Assembly: GCA_023053575.1 (NCBI GenBank)
Contig: JAKZAP010000013.1
Coordinates: 1,746,001-1,810,000 of the forward strand
Source: Branchinecta lynchi
Taxonomy: Eukaryota; Arthropoda; Branchiopoda; Anostraca; Branchinectidae
DNA length: 64,000 nt
Direction of reading: 5' to 3'
Below the pieces are notes generated by a model. That model was not told the DNA's origin. It saw only the letters and a program-made list of their open reading frames with translations, and made no database searches. The position numbers were made by a program, and so were the translations under genes. Every line of letters begins with the position of its first letter. Position 1 is the first letter of the stretch. Positions 28,505-40,637 of this stretch are shown here, piece after piece.

Positions 28505-29457
28505 CAATAAGACTAAAGGTTTCGATGGGATCCCAAAAATGTAATATTTGATCCAGACAATTGGTCGACGGATTGTCTCGAAGGCAATCCGGTCTTTGCC
28601 AGACTCCATAAACATTTTTGCTATTAAAATATAGAAACAGAATAAGGCCACTGGCTAATCATCTGAGAAAACTAAGTTCAGGTGTAGATTCAGCATGTGT
28701 TTATCCCTATACGTCATATCTACTTTGACGAATTGATCAAAACTTCCCTTACTTATACTTCTGCCACTTTTCTGATTTCAGCCGAATTTAGACCAAACTG
28801 CTTGTCCGGCGAAAATACAAAGCTCAAAAACGAATTCAGCACATCCCCTTACCCCTGCATCGAACCTCTAATCAGCTTCAGTTAAAACTTTAACTTCTAA
28901 GAAATTGTCTAGTTTCCGCCGGATCCCGGGCGAACTATATGTCCGGGTAAAAAATTCTTACCACTAAATCGAACATCTAATCAAATTCAGATATAACTTT
29001 TAGTTTTAACAAATTTTCCGGCTCTGGCCGGATTTCGGGCGAACTAATTTTGCAACGAGAAAATGATTTTCATATAAACGTTCAGCATGTTTTCTTACCT
29101 CCAGAACCGAACATCTAATCAAACTTTCTGGTTTTGGCCAGATTCCAGGTTAACTACTTGTCCAGCGAGAAAATTATATTCATATTCATGTTCAGCATGT
29201 CTCCTTACCCCTCAATCGACTATCTCATTAGCTATTAAAATAAATTTTCTTCGCCCCTTTATTTGAAATCCCTCCCCCACCCCTAAATGTAGGGCTACAC
29301 AGCCCATCTACAAACTCAACCTGTCCCTTGACCGAAAAAATCTTCTCACCAAAATATCTTATTCCCTTCGAGAGTTATCGTTGCTCACAGAGGGACGGAC
29401 GACTCTTGCGAAGTCATAGGTATCCCTCCACTTACGTTTTGGGATCCTCAAAAAAGG
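28505..29457 (+). repeat. Y-family repeat, copy Y1
   Basis: Starts AAAGGTTTCGATGGGATCCC and ends CCACTTACGTTTTGGGATCC. It contains diverged ~137-bp internal monomers with CAGCATGT and CCGGATTCCGGGCGAACTA words and a GGACGGAC-like run near the 3' end. Non-coding. Confidence 0.6.
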
Positions 29458-29967
29458 AAATTAAAAAACATAAAGTACATATTTCAAAAAAAAAATTATT
29501 TCCCCAAAACAGTGAAGCCGTGAGTCATGTCGTGTACAGAATGTACCAAGTGGCTGACAGTTTTCAGAAGGTGTGAAGAAACTTGGCTACTCGCAAATGA
29601 TGAGCTTTTCGGTGAGTGTTGCGCCCCCCCTGTGGCGCAGCTAGATCCATCCAAAGAGAACATAGCCCTAGCGGCTTACGCCATCTAAGTAGTCATCAAG
29701 TATTGTAAGTTATTGTTGGTAGAGTACGTGGTGTTGGCGCGTTATCATTATCTTTGGGTTAATAACAAGAAAAGGTTTTCCGTCCGAAGATATTCCATGC
29801 TACCAGCAAGGTCCACACGTCCCCTGCTTATGACCTGACTTACCAACCAAACTCAGAACCATATCAATGATCTTCGGAAAAATAAATATCAGGAGCCTGG
29901 ACACAGCATGGGCTGAAGACGTCAACTCTCCTACGCGATTATCAGTTCAAAACATTATGGTACTTAC

Positions 29968-30160
29968 TCTTGCGGATGATAGTTGAGACCAAAAGTGCTA
30001 GCATTGGGACACTGGATGATAAAAACAAAGCAGGTAGCAAAGCCCAATACTGCCAAAATGATACAGAAGTTGAGAATGCCACGGCACTTCAGCTTCAATT
30101 TCTTAACCACTGCACCGCCAATGAATGTACCACCACAACCGGCAGGAACGAAGATAACAC
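29968..30160 (-). CDS. SLCO: SLCO exon: membrane segment 8 region
   Basis: Acceptor ATCTCTAG, donor GTAAGT. It encodes VIFVPAGCGGTFIGGAVVKK then a hydrophobic FCIILAVLGFATCFVFIIQC and a start of the extracellular loop (CPNASTFGLNYH). GG-x3-K preceding LKLKCRGI is typical of OATP proteins. Phases match the neighbours (G+GT in, GA+A out). Confidence 0.9.
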
Positions 30161-30208
30161 CTAGAGATAACACCTTCATAACACCTAAGAGAACAAAGAT
30201 AACACATA

Positions 30209-30491
30209 GACCGTGTTCCATTCTACTTACCGTAGTTACTACGCATGACGTCATAAATTCTGGCTTTTTACCGTCAAGGCTGGAACGATTTTTTTTTCCC
30301 GCAGAATATCCTGCCACGGGCGAATCCGACCCATCACGTTACAGAGATCCGTAGTTACTACGCTCCCGAGCGTGGTAAGCAAATAGTTACTATTTCAAGA
30401 AGATTGGAACGGTCAGCGTAGTAACTTTTGGTGAGGTTGGAACGGAAATAGTAACTAATAGTTACTATTTGTGGATGGATGGAACACGCTC
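30209..30491. mobile_element. MITE V3
   Basis: Begins ACCGTGTTCCATTCTACTTA and ends GGATGGAACACGCTC. It lies 47 bp upstream of the SLCO exon acceptor, so it is close to the branch-point region. Confidence 0.6.
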
Positions 30492-30987
30492 AGAGAGAGA
30501 GTGTGAAACGAAAATTAGCTATGCTTTCGTTTGTCGTCTGCTCCAGAGGTTATGTTTTCACTGAGCAAAATAACACTAAAGTAGCGCCAAGACTTGAAAA
30601 AAGTGACACACATTCGAATAGCAGCGACACTAGCACCACTAGCGATAGTGAACGTCTCTACTGAAACTCAATCAGTCGCGCACGAGCGCTGGCTCCAATA
30701 ACTTCATATTCTGAACATATTCTTCACTTTTCCTGCATAGGTGCAGATCGCATTTTAGCTTTACTATACATTTCTAAACTCGCAAGTTTGTCTCGGTTTA
30801 AATGCCGCTAACATAGAAAGCACAAGTCTTGGCGCTACTCCCTATTGTTATTTTGCTCTGTGTTTTCGGAAGGAATGGTCAAGTAATGGTGGATTTACCA
30901 CTTCGTGGAACTCGGAGCGTATTTTAAATAATTGCGCACTTTACGATCTTTTTTGTGCAAAAAAGATTCTTTACTAATATAACAAGA

Positions 30988-32266
30988 CCAAAGGTTTCGA
31001 TGGGATCCCAAAAATTCAATATCTGATCCAGACAACTGGGTCTTGTCTTAGCCAGATCCAGTCTTCGCCAGACTCCTTGAACATTTTTACAATTAAAATT
31101 CAGAAACAGATTAAGGCCAAATAGCTAATCACCTGAGAAAACCAAGTTCAGATTTGGATTCAGCATGTGTGTTTACCCCTATAAGTCATATCTGTTTTGA
31201 CGAAAACTTCCTGCCACTTCTGCCAATTTCCCGGTTCCGGCCGAACTCCAGAACTACTTGTCCGGCGAAAAAAGAAAGCTCAAAGACGAAATCAGGGTAT
31301 CTTCTTTCCCCAGTAATGAACATCAATCAACTTCAAATAGAAATTTAGCTTATAACAAATTTTCCGATTCCAGCCGGATTCCGGTCGAACTATATGTCCG
31401 GGTAAAATACGATTGTCACACAGGGACTCAGCATCTCTTCTTACCCCTAAATCACTTATCTAATCAACTAGAAATAAAACTTTGACTTCCAACAGTTTTC
31501 CGGTTTTGGCCGGATTCCAGACGAACTACATGTCCGGGTAGAAACTTGTTTTCACATAAGTGTTCAGCATGTCTTCTTGCCCTAAATCGAACATCCAATC
31601 AACTCCAAATTAAACTTTTAATTTTGACAAACTTTCCGGTTTGGGCCGGATTCCGGTCGAAATACTTGTCCGTCGAGAAAATAGTTTTCACCATCGTCTT
31701 CAGCATGTCTTCCTACCCCTAAATCGAACATCTAATCAATTTCAAATGAAACTTTTACTTTCAACAAACTTTCCGGATTGGGACGGATTCCGGGCGAAAT
31801 ACTTGTCCGTCGAGAAAATAATTTTCACCATCGTCTTCAGCATGTCTTCCTACCCCTAAATCGAACATCTAATCAACTTCAAATAAAACTTTTACTTTCA
31901 ACAAACTTTCCGGTTTTGGCCGGATTCCGGGCGAACTACTTGTCCGATGACAAAATGGTTTTCACCATCGTGTTCAGCATGTCTTCTTACCCCATAATCG
32001 ACTATCACATTAGCTATTTCAAAATATTTTGTTTGTCCCTTAATTTCAATCCCCTCCCCCACCCCTAAATGTAGAGCTACAAAGCCCATCTACGAACTTG
32101 ACTGGTCCGACGACCCAACGAGCCTTCTCACCAAGTTTCATCAAAATATCTCATTCCCTTCGAGAGTTATCGTGCTTACAGACGGACGGACGGACGGACA
32201 GACGGACAACTTTTGCGATGTCATAGGTATCCCTCCACTTACGTTTTGGGATCCCAAAAAGATGTA
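30988..32266 (+). repeat. Y-family repeat, copy Y2
   Basis: From ACCAAAGGTTTCGATGGGAT to ACGTTTTGGGATCCCAAAAA. About six internal monomers with a period of 136-140 bp, marked by CAGCATGTCTTC at 31565, 31701, 31838 and 31975. Each monomer has a CCGGTTTTGGCCGGATTCCG core. A (GACG)n run lies at 32182-32205. Frames are incidental. Confidence 0.75.
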
Positions 32267-32365
32267 AAAGATACTCGGAGGAAACAATGTAATCGCCTAC
32301 GTGCTTTCCTGATTGGTTCAATGGCTAAGGGTGGACTTGAGAAGTTAATTAAGGAAGTTTCCAAG

Positions 32366-33365
32366 AGGTTTTTGGGATCCCAAAACGTAAGTGGAGGGAT
32401 ACCTATGACATCGCAAAAGTTGTCCGTCTGTCTGTCCGTCTGTAAGCACGATAACTCTCGAAGGGAATGAGATATTTTGATGAAACTTGGTGTGAGGATT
32501 CGTTGGGTTGTAGGGACCAGTCAAGTTCGTAGATGGGCTGTGTAGCCTTACATTTAGGTGTGGGGGAGGGGGTTCAAATTAAGGAGCACACAAAATATTT
32601 TGAAACAGCTAATTCGATAGTCGATTATGGGGTAAGAAGACATGCTGAACACGACGGGGAAAACCATTTTGTCATCGGACAAGTATTTCGCCCGGAATCC
32701 GGCCCAAACCGGAAAGCTTGTTAAAATTAAAAGTTTTATCTGGAGTTGATTAGATGTTCGATTTAGGGCAAGAAGACACGTTGAACACCTATGTGAACAA
32801 ATTTTCTACCTGGATATGTAGTTCCCTACCGAATCCGGCCAAAACCGGAAAAGTATTAGAAGCTTAAGTTTTATTTCTAGTTGATTAGATAACCGATTTA
32901 AGGGTAAGAAGAGATGCTGAATCCGTGTTTGACAGTCATATTTTACCCGGAAATATAGTTCGACCGGAATCCGGCTGGAGTCGAAAATTTGTTATAAGTT
33001 AAATTTTTATTTGAAGTTTATTAGATGTTCATTATTAGGGAAAGAAGATACCCTGAGTTCGTTTTTGAGCTTTCTTTTTTCGCCGGACAAGTAGTTCTGG
33101 AGTTTGGCCGAAAGGAAATTGGCAGAAGCGGCAGGAAGTTTTCGTCAAAACAGATATGACTTATAGGGGTAAACACACATGCTGATTCCATATCTGAACT
33201 TGGTTTTCTCAGATGACTAGCTATTTGGCCTTCATCTTTTTCTGAATTTTTTATTGTAAAAATGTTCAAGGAGTCTGGCGATGACTGGATCTGGCTAAGA
33301 CAAGACCCAGTTGTCTGGATCAGATATTGAATTTTTGGGATCCCATGAAACCTTTGGTCTTGTTC
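32366..33365 (-). repeat. Y-family repeat, copy Y3 (inverted against Y2)
   Basis: Reverse orientation of Y2, separated by about 100 bp. Together they make a palindrome with arms of about 1 kb. Ends TTTTTGGGATCCCAAAACGT and ATCCCATGAAACCTTTGGTC. Confidence 0.75.
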
Positions 33366-33736
33366 TATAAGGGCTGCGAATCGCTTAGGTTGATAGCAAA
33401 ATGCAAATGAGAAGGGCTGTGACCTCATACGGCCCTAAATTGTGTTGCGAGAGCAACACTTTGGTTTTGTCCTCATTTTTTTTTTTCCTATGACTCCGAT
33501 TTCATTTTATTCCTGGTAACTGGGAAGGGTCTAACCTGTGCGGTTTTTACGGAAAGTGTGGACCTTAGGCCGGATTGATGAATAAGACATTACATTTTGG
33601 AAAGCTCCGTAGAACTCTTGCCTGGGGCCAATAAGGATGGTTTTTGCTTGTCCTCGAGCCAGAGCCTACGGTTTGCGAAGTGAAGTGAAGTTGTATAGCC
33701 TATGTCGGAGAGGACCATCTCAAGTTGTGTCGCGAA

Positions 33737-33742
33737 CCTTTC
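33737..33742. repeat. Target-site duplication of Polinton B, left copy (cctttc)
   Basis: Identical to 50568-50573. The single, unduplicated site is visible in X' at 36045-36050 (GCGAACCTTTCGTTTCATC). Confidence 0.92.
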
Positions 33743-34374
33743 AGTAGTATATAAAACCGGGTTCTGGCTCACCCTCCCCCCAATTTCAAAACCCCATTTT
33801 AACATCAATTTCTTCAATTTTAACATCCTTTTTACCAAATTATCCCCCTTTTTAAGAACATTTTTATTTTCTTACTTCCAAAATAAAGGATACAAGAAAT
33901 GAGAATATTACCCTTTACTACATATAAAATACTACAATATACTACTACTTCTTTTTTTTTACATTTTTAATTTTTTATTCAAATATTACTGAGTAAACAG
34001 TTCTAAATCCACATATGTTTCTTTTTTCTTGTTTTCGCGTACAATCGGTTGCAAAACTAGATTTTTCTTTAAAAGTAATTCGTTAGCAATGGCATTATAT
34101 TTCTGTGTTATAAACAAATCACATGGTTTGTCATTATGATTAATGACTACAACCAACTTATCACCATATTTTGTCTTAGCAATTCTCATTTTAACAATAG
34201 CATATTTCAAACCTAAAACTAGTTCTTCTTTCCTGATTGTCTCATTGTATTTATTCATTCTGATTGTATTCAAGACTTCCTTTGTGGACTCCATTTATTA
34301 GGGGATGATTTTATTAAATAAAAATCCAGACTCACAAACTCACATACATATTTTTATTGATAATATCTAATGTA
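33743..34374. repeat. Polinton B left terminal inverted repeat (632 bp)
   Basis: Inverse of 49936-50567; I saw no mismatch when comparing by eye. It is longer than in A: it runs past the old boundary (AAATCC) into the last codons of the major capsid gene. Confidence 0.88.
33986..34294 (-). CDS. TIR-encoded 102-residue protein (left copy in B)
   Basis: Same family as 7704-8012, with Ala31 and Lys90 instead of Thr31 and Asn90. Identical to the copy at 50016-50324. TAATAAATG start context. Intact although neighbouring virion genes have decayed, which fits homogenisation between the two TIRs. Confidence 0.75.
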   Translation of the reverse strand: MESTKEVLNTIRMNKYNETIRKEELVLGLKYAIVKMRIAKTKYGDKLVVVINHNDKPCDLFITQKYNAIANELLLKKNLVLQPIVRENKKKETYVDLELFTQ

Positions 34375-35669
34375 GCTTTTCTTTCATAATATATAACACA
34401 GTAAACATTATATGGTACGGGTTGATTATCTTTCAACGTTAAACTTATTTCAATATCAGCAGTTGTTCCATTATAAATATTTGACTCGTGTTTGGAAACA
34501 TCGAAACAGAATAGTGGATATACTTCTTTAAATTCTTCTATACTAACAACACTACCAGTATCAAATGCTAATTGTTTATAACCCAAATGTATGAACCTAT
34601 TGTAAAGATTTGAGTATTTACATTTATCATCGCTAAAATCACATTTAAGAGGTTCTTCAGGATATTTATCCCCATTAATTCTAAGTTCTATGTCTGTTAA
34701 ATTCATATGATCAAACACCATATTATTCATTAATTAATTGTTATGCTTTTCATTTTTCTGTAGCATCACAACTACTTTTGTTGGATTGTTTCTCTCAGAA
34801 ATAACTTTCCAAGTGTGCTCCTTATTCTGATTAACATCGCTTTTATAACTATTACATGCTTCCCACATCAGATTATGCTTTCTGTCCTTTGCCAATCCCT
34901 TTTCTAAGTTACTCATCATTTCAATACTAGGAGCTACAATAGGGATCTTCCAGGATAAATATTCGATGACTACTTTAAAATTAGTATTTCCATTTCTTAT
35001 AATCATGTTGTTATCATCATTTCTTCTTAGAAATATTTTATGCGATGCACCTCTGAAGAATCGTTTGTTTCCTTTCAAAAATCCAAACAGTTCTGATAAT
35101 GGTAAATACATATTTACTAATTTACTGCTCTTTGTTCTGTTATATCTTTTTTCAAATCCTTTATTATAATTATCATTATTGGTCAACCTGACTGCTGCAG
35201 CCCCTGCAGTAAAAGAAGCAACTACAGGATTGATTTCTTTCCCTTGATTATAATCTTTATACCAGAAATGATTTCTTGCTGCACTTCTAGAATAATCATC
35301 AGAGTATTCAATCAACTTTGTAACGGTAGTTGTAATACCAACATGATTAATTTTTTCAACCGATTCATCGTTTATTACATACTCAGCGGTACTGAATAAA
35401 TTAAATCCATTATTCGTTAAAGTAGCAACATCGGTTGCAGCTATAGGAGTCCCATCTTCGTTTACTATTCTGACACTGACATCAAGATAACTTTCACTTG
35501 GATAAAACCAGGAATCTAATTTCTTTGTTACGAATTCAAACTCTGATTTATTAGATACATTCACATCTGTTTCTCGAATTTGTTTAAATTCATATTTAAC
35601 CACTGTATCATCCACAAACGGTTCGTCAAATATGTTCCATTGCGGACTGATAACTTTATTTACTGCCAT
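34332..35669 (-). pseudogene. Major capsid protein, nonsense copy
   Basis: Homologous over its full length to the gene at 19023-20396. It is interrupted by TAA at 34731-34733, replacing a Gln codon after EKHNN, which leaves 311 and 132 residue open parts in one frame. The Gly/Ala-rich loop is about 12 residues shorter than in A. The start context TATAAATG is retained. Confidence 0.88.
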
Positions 35670-35699
35670 TTATATAAGAAAGAAATTATTAAATAAAAC

Positions 35700-35732
35700 T
35701 TATTTCAGAATCTTTAATCCATTTCCAGTCAT
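35700..35732 (-). pseudogene. Separated 3' tail of the pVI-like gene
   Basis: Last codons and stop of the gene whose 5' part is at 39557-39880, cut off by insertion of X'. The rejoined flanks match 18950-18992 of Polinton A base for base across the insertion point. Confidence 0.8.
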
Positions 35733-38700
35733 TGTGTTGCGAGAGCAACACTTTGGTTTTGTCCTCGTTTTTTTTTTTTTTTTTTTTTTTTTTTCCTATG
35801 ACTCCGATTTCATTTTATTCCTGGTAACTGAGAAGGGTCTAACCTGTGCGGTTTTTACGGAAAGTGTGGACCTTAGGCCGGATTGATGAATATGACATTA
35901 CATTTTGGAAAGCTCCGTAGAACTCTTGCCTGGGGCCAATAAGGATGGTTTTTGCTTGTCATCGAGCCAGAGCCTACGGTTTGCGAAGTGAAGTGGAGTT
36001 GTATAGCCTATGTCAGAGAGGACTATCTGAAGTTGTGTAGCGAACCTTTCGTTTCATCAAAAGATGTTTCTGCTTTCGAGTGGAAAGCTCCGTTCTAGCA
36101 CGCAAGCAGGCAGGCACCAGTTTCAAATTGAAGATGGACTAAAATCTATAAGTGTTAAATATATGCGGCAGTTACCCGGCCCCACAGCCAACATATCTTC
36201 TTTGAGTGATAAATAGAAAAATCTACAGAGATAAAAAAGTGGCTTTTTCCCACGGGTCCGAAAGTGCTGCCATCTATTGTTTCTGTCCATGTCTGCGACG
36301 ATTTCAGCTGAGTTTATAATTTTTTTTTTTTGCACTTTGGTTTGTGGTAGAGTAACGGTATCAGATGTGCCTCTTAAACTTTAAAAGTTCTCTCATTGCT
36401 AAAGAAACTAGAGCTTATCCTTTGCTCCTTTCTAAGTCGTGACGTTAGAAAGTTGGCCTACGGCAAAAAAGTCAACTTTTGAACTAAGACAGGTAGAATT
36501 TTTTTTTCGACGGCAATCGATAGCCATTGATGAGCCGATCAAAGTATATGCCATCCATTTTTTGGTACAAAAATTCCTTCATGAGATACACCAGTTTGAA
36601 AATTTCAAAGGGGTTGACAACTTCATAGTAAGGTACATTGAAACCAAAAATAGGCGATACCAGTTATGATACATATAGGGGACTTTTAAGCAACAGTCGA
36701 CTGTTAGCCCATAATCATCTTCGGTAATGAGGGGTGTGCAGCTTTTGCTTGTTGGTATACCTGTTATTTGTTTCCAGTGTATTCGATGGTAAGAACAATT
36801 TGGTTCCCAATGGTAAGATATGCAAGGGACTTGTAAGTAATAATCGGCTGTTATGCTACAATCATCTTCTGCGATGATGGGTTTGCAGCTTTTGCTACCT
36901 GGTGTACCCATTATTTGTTTCCGGTTAACTTAATGTATATCACGGGAGAGGGACTTGTAAGTAGGAATCGGTTCACGAGGGGCTAGGAATTTTTGCAAAT
37001 GGGTGCACATTGTATTCGATTTCTATAAATCTGACGGTAAGAAAGTTTGTGTCGATGGTCTATCAACGTAACCGAGGATTAACTGTTTACACAACGGATA
37101 CAAACGAAAATGTAAAGCAATGAGGTAGTTTCATAATAATTAATAGGGTCATCTATAGTATTTTAATCCTGAAAAGTTACGGATAGCTTTCTATTACCAA
37201 CTAGATTATATAAGATATTGTTCCAAGTTTTCATCCGTCACGATGTCTACGATTGAAAAGGATAAAGTACAACTGACTGCAAAGTTAATTTAGTCCCTTC
37301 TTCCTATATTATTTTGTTGTTGTTTTTACAACGCTGAAGAATACCTTTTGATCATGTGATTGTTTTTTTTAGAACATCCCGTTTAAAAAGCTTATGCTAT
37401 AATCATCTTCAGCGATGAGGGGCTTGCAACTTTTGATAGCTGGTATATCCATTATTTGTTTCCGGTGAATTTGATGTCAATCACGGGAGACGGACTTGTA
37501 AGCAAGAATCGGTTCACGAGAGGCTAGAAATTTTTGAAAATTGGTGCACATTGTATTCGATTTCTGTAAATATGACAGTAAGAAAGTTTGTATCGATGGT
37601 CTATCGCTATAACCTAGGATTAACTGTTTACGCAACGGGTACAAACGATACGGTAATGTAAAACAATAAGGTAGTTTTGTAATAATTAATAGTGTCATCT
37701 ATGGTATTTTAATCCTGAAAAGTTACGGATAGCTTTATAATATCAACTAGATTATATAAGATATTGTTCCAAGTTTTCATCCGTCACGATATCTACGATT
37801 GAAAAGGATAAAGTTCAACTTCGACGGCAATCGATAGCCGCTGATGAGCTGATCAAAGTATATGACATCCATTTTTTGGTAAAAAAAATTCCTTTATGAG
37901 ATACACCAGTTTGAAAGTTTCAAGGGGTTGACAACTTCAGTAGTAAGGTACACACTGAAACCAAAAATAGGCGATACCAGTTGTGAGACATTTAGGGGAT
38001 TTTTACGCGACAGGCAACTGTTAGCTCATAATCATCTTCGGCAATGAGGGGTTTGCAGCTCTCGCTAGTTGGCGTACCTGTCATTTGATGAACAATTTGG
38101 TTCCCAAATGTAAAACATGCAAGGGACTTGTAAGTAATAATCGGCTGTTATGCTACACAAATCTTTAGCGATGAGGGGTTTGCAACTTTTGCTAGTCGGT
38201 ATACCCATTATTTTTATCCGGTGAACTTGATGTCTATCACGGGAAAGGGACTTGTCAGTAGAATCGGTGCACGAGGGGCTAGAAATTAATGCAAATTGTT
38301 GCACATTGTATTCGATTTATATAAATCTGACGGTAAGAAAGTTTGTATCGTTGGTCTATCGCTGTAACCTAGGATTTACTGTTAACGCAACGGGTACAAA
38401 CGATACTGTAATGTAAAACAAGGTAGTTTCGTAATAATTAATAGTGTCATCTATGGTATTTTAATCCTAAAAAGTTACGGATAGCTTTATAATACCAACT
38501 AGATTATATAGGATATTATTCCAAGTTTTCATCCGTCACGATGTCTACGATTGAAAAGGATAAAGTTCAACTGACTGCAAAGTCAATTTAGTCCCTTTTT
38601 CCGATATGCTTTTGTTGTGGTTAGGGCAATCGATAGCCCTTGAAGAGCTGATCAAAATATATGCCATCAAATTTTCTGAACAAAAATCCTTCATGAGATA

Positions 38701-39556
38701 AGCCAGTTTGAAAGTTTCAAGGGGTTGACAACTTCAGGAGTAAGGTACACACTGAAACCAAAAATAGGCGATACCAGTTGTGAGACATGTAAGGGACTTG
38801 TAAGCAACATTCGACTGTAAGCAACAGTCGACTGTTAGCTCATAATCATCTTCGGCAACGAGGAGTTTGCAGCTTTTGCTAGTTGGTATACCTGTTATTT
38901 GTCTCAGGTGTATTCGATGGTAAGAACAATTTTGTTCCCAATTGTAAGACATGCATGGGACTTGTAAGTAATAATCGGCTTTTATGCTATAATCATCTTC
39001 AGCGATGAGGGGTTTGCAACTTTTGATAGCTGGTGCATCCATTATTTGTTTCCGGTGAATTTATTGTCAATCACGGGAGACGGACTTGTAAGTAAGATCG
39101 GTTCACGAGGGGCTAGAAATTTTTGAAAATTGGTGCACATTGTATTCGATTTCTGTAAAAATGACAGTAAGAAAGTTTGTATCGATGGTCTATCGCTATA
39201 ACCTAGGATTAACTGTTTACGCAACGGGTACAAACGATACGGTAATGTAAAACAATAAGGTAGTTTTGTAATAATTAATAGTGTCATCTATGGTATTTTA
39301 ATCCTGAAACGTTACAAATAGCCTTCTTCCGATATTGTTTTGTTGTTGGTTTTACAACGCTAAAGAACAGCTTTTGATTATGTGATTATTCTTTTTAGAA
39401 CATACCGTTTTAAAAGCTTCGATAAGTTGACAATTTCAGCATTTAACCGACAGCGAAGAAACAAAACCAAAGTGTTGCTCTCGCAACACTTTAGCCGGCG
39501 AAGCCGGACAAAGGTTTCCGCAACACTTCACGTTGCCCGGGCAACGTAGGTCTAGT
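35733..39556. mobile_element. Helentron-like element X' (inside Polinton B)
   Basis: 3.8-kb relative of X with the same 5' hairpin (GTGTTGCGAGAGCAACAC), an inverted copy of that end near 39470, a terminal hairpin ACGTTGCCCGGGCAACGT at about 39531-39548 and CTAG end. It is inserted between two T of CAGTCATTAACG. Inside, a module marked by GGCAATCGATAGCC (36511, 37824, 38623) and AAGAAAGTTTGT is repeated three to four times; X has it once. It has poly-T at 35770-35793 and no recognisable protein. Confidence 0.6.
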
Positions 39557-39880
39557 TAACGTTTTGATCAAGTCCTGACTTCTTTGATTTAAAATCCTTT
39601 TATTTGTACCGATAAGATCCTTCATCGATTTTTTGTTTCCAATTACATCAATGAGTTCCTTCTTGTTTACATCGATCAGATCTTTCCCATATTCTATTGC
39701 TCTGTTTTTCAACAACTCAAATCTCGGTTTAATAATATTATTATACATTGACATAGCCCCATCTTTTATTTGTTTTGCTGACGTTTGAAATAACTGGGAA
39801 TTAACAATGTTTTTGAATACACTACCGATTCCACTTCCATACTGCTTTTTATAAAGTAATCGCTTATTATTAATCAACAT
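39557..39880 (-). pseudogene. pVI-like virion protein, truncated by X'
   Basis: First ~108 codons match 18636-18992 almost exactly. The reading frame then runs into X' and ends after a foreign tail at 39491. The predicted protease site (MTGN-G) and terminal hexapeptide are lost. TATAAATG start kept. Confidence 0.85.
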
Positions 39881-39908
39881 TTATAGGTAAATAATTTTAT
39901 TTCACTAA

Positions 39909-40634
39909 TCAATAAGCTTTTCTTAAATGCAGCACGTATCCAACGTTATCACCATTCAAATCGATAGGTCTTCCCAACTGATCAGTAATTGTCATTCTCA
40001 AGGAGTAAATAAAGTCTTTTGTATTAATAGGAAGGTAGATTAATTGTCTAGGATTCTCAACAATTTGACAACCCGGTTCTGTATTCGGAACAAATGTCCA
40101 AATGACATCTGATTTACTTTTGTTTACGATAGAACTGTTTACAAGAGAGCAGTGAATTTGAATTTTATCAACGCTTCTTGTTATATTCGGAAGCTTTGTA
40201 CCTTCATTGATTTTCTTAGATATCTCACTATCCTTCTCAAATCCTAAAATCTGACACAAGTCACTATTAAATCTAAACACATATTTTTCTTGTAATAGTA
40301 TGACAAATCTCATAGATGCTGGATTGGATGAAATTACAATAGGACATTTATCTTTTGGGGTATCAAAATACTGACACAAAAAATAATTCAAACAATCATC
40401 GTTATACATCCCATTAGGAATAGTAACATTCATCCATTCTGTTGCATTATTATCTTCATCTTTCCTGTATTGAAATGTATTATTTCCAAATTTATCACTT
40501 ATATTATGCCACGAATACCACAAAGTACACTGATTCAAACCTATTTCATAATCCCAATTACGATTCAATTCGATTGGTTGACTAAATGTTATATCAATGA
40601 TACTTTCATTACCTTCAATGTTTAACAACACCAT
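39909..40634 (-). CDS. Minor capsid (penton-type) protein, copy B
   Basis: 241 residues, intact. It differs from 17882-18607 by a Thr-to-Ala at about position 64 and Gly-to-Ala at the penultimate residue. The same IHCSLVNSS and LRMTITDQLGRPID motifs are present. Starts at TAATAAATG. Confidence 0.7.
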   Translation of the reverse strand: MVLLNIEGNESIIDITFSQPIELNRNWDYEIGLNQCTLWYSWHNISDKFGNNTFQYRKDEDNNATEWMNVTIPNGMYNDDCLNYFLCQYFDTPKDKCPIVISSNPASMRFVILLQEKYVFRFNSDLCQILGFEKDSEISKKINEGTKLPNITRSVDKIQIHCSLVNSSIVNKSKSDVIWTFVPNTEPGCQIVENPRQLIYLPINTKDFIYSLRMTITDQLGRPIDLNGDNVGYVLHLRKAY

Positions 40635-40637
40635 TTA

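Noticed and set aside
37477..39287. Repeated minus-strand frames beginning MTLLIITKLPYC and MDAPAIKSCK/MGTPGSKSCK
   Set aside because: They arise from tandem modules of the Helentron-like element X'. Lengths and stops differ between modules and the single module in X does not preserve them.
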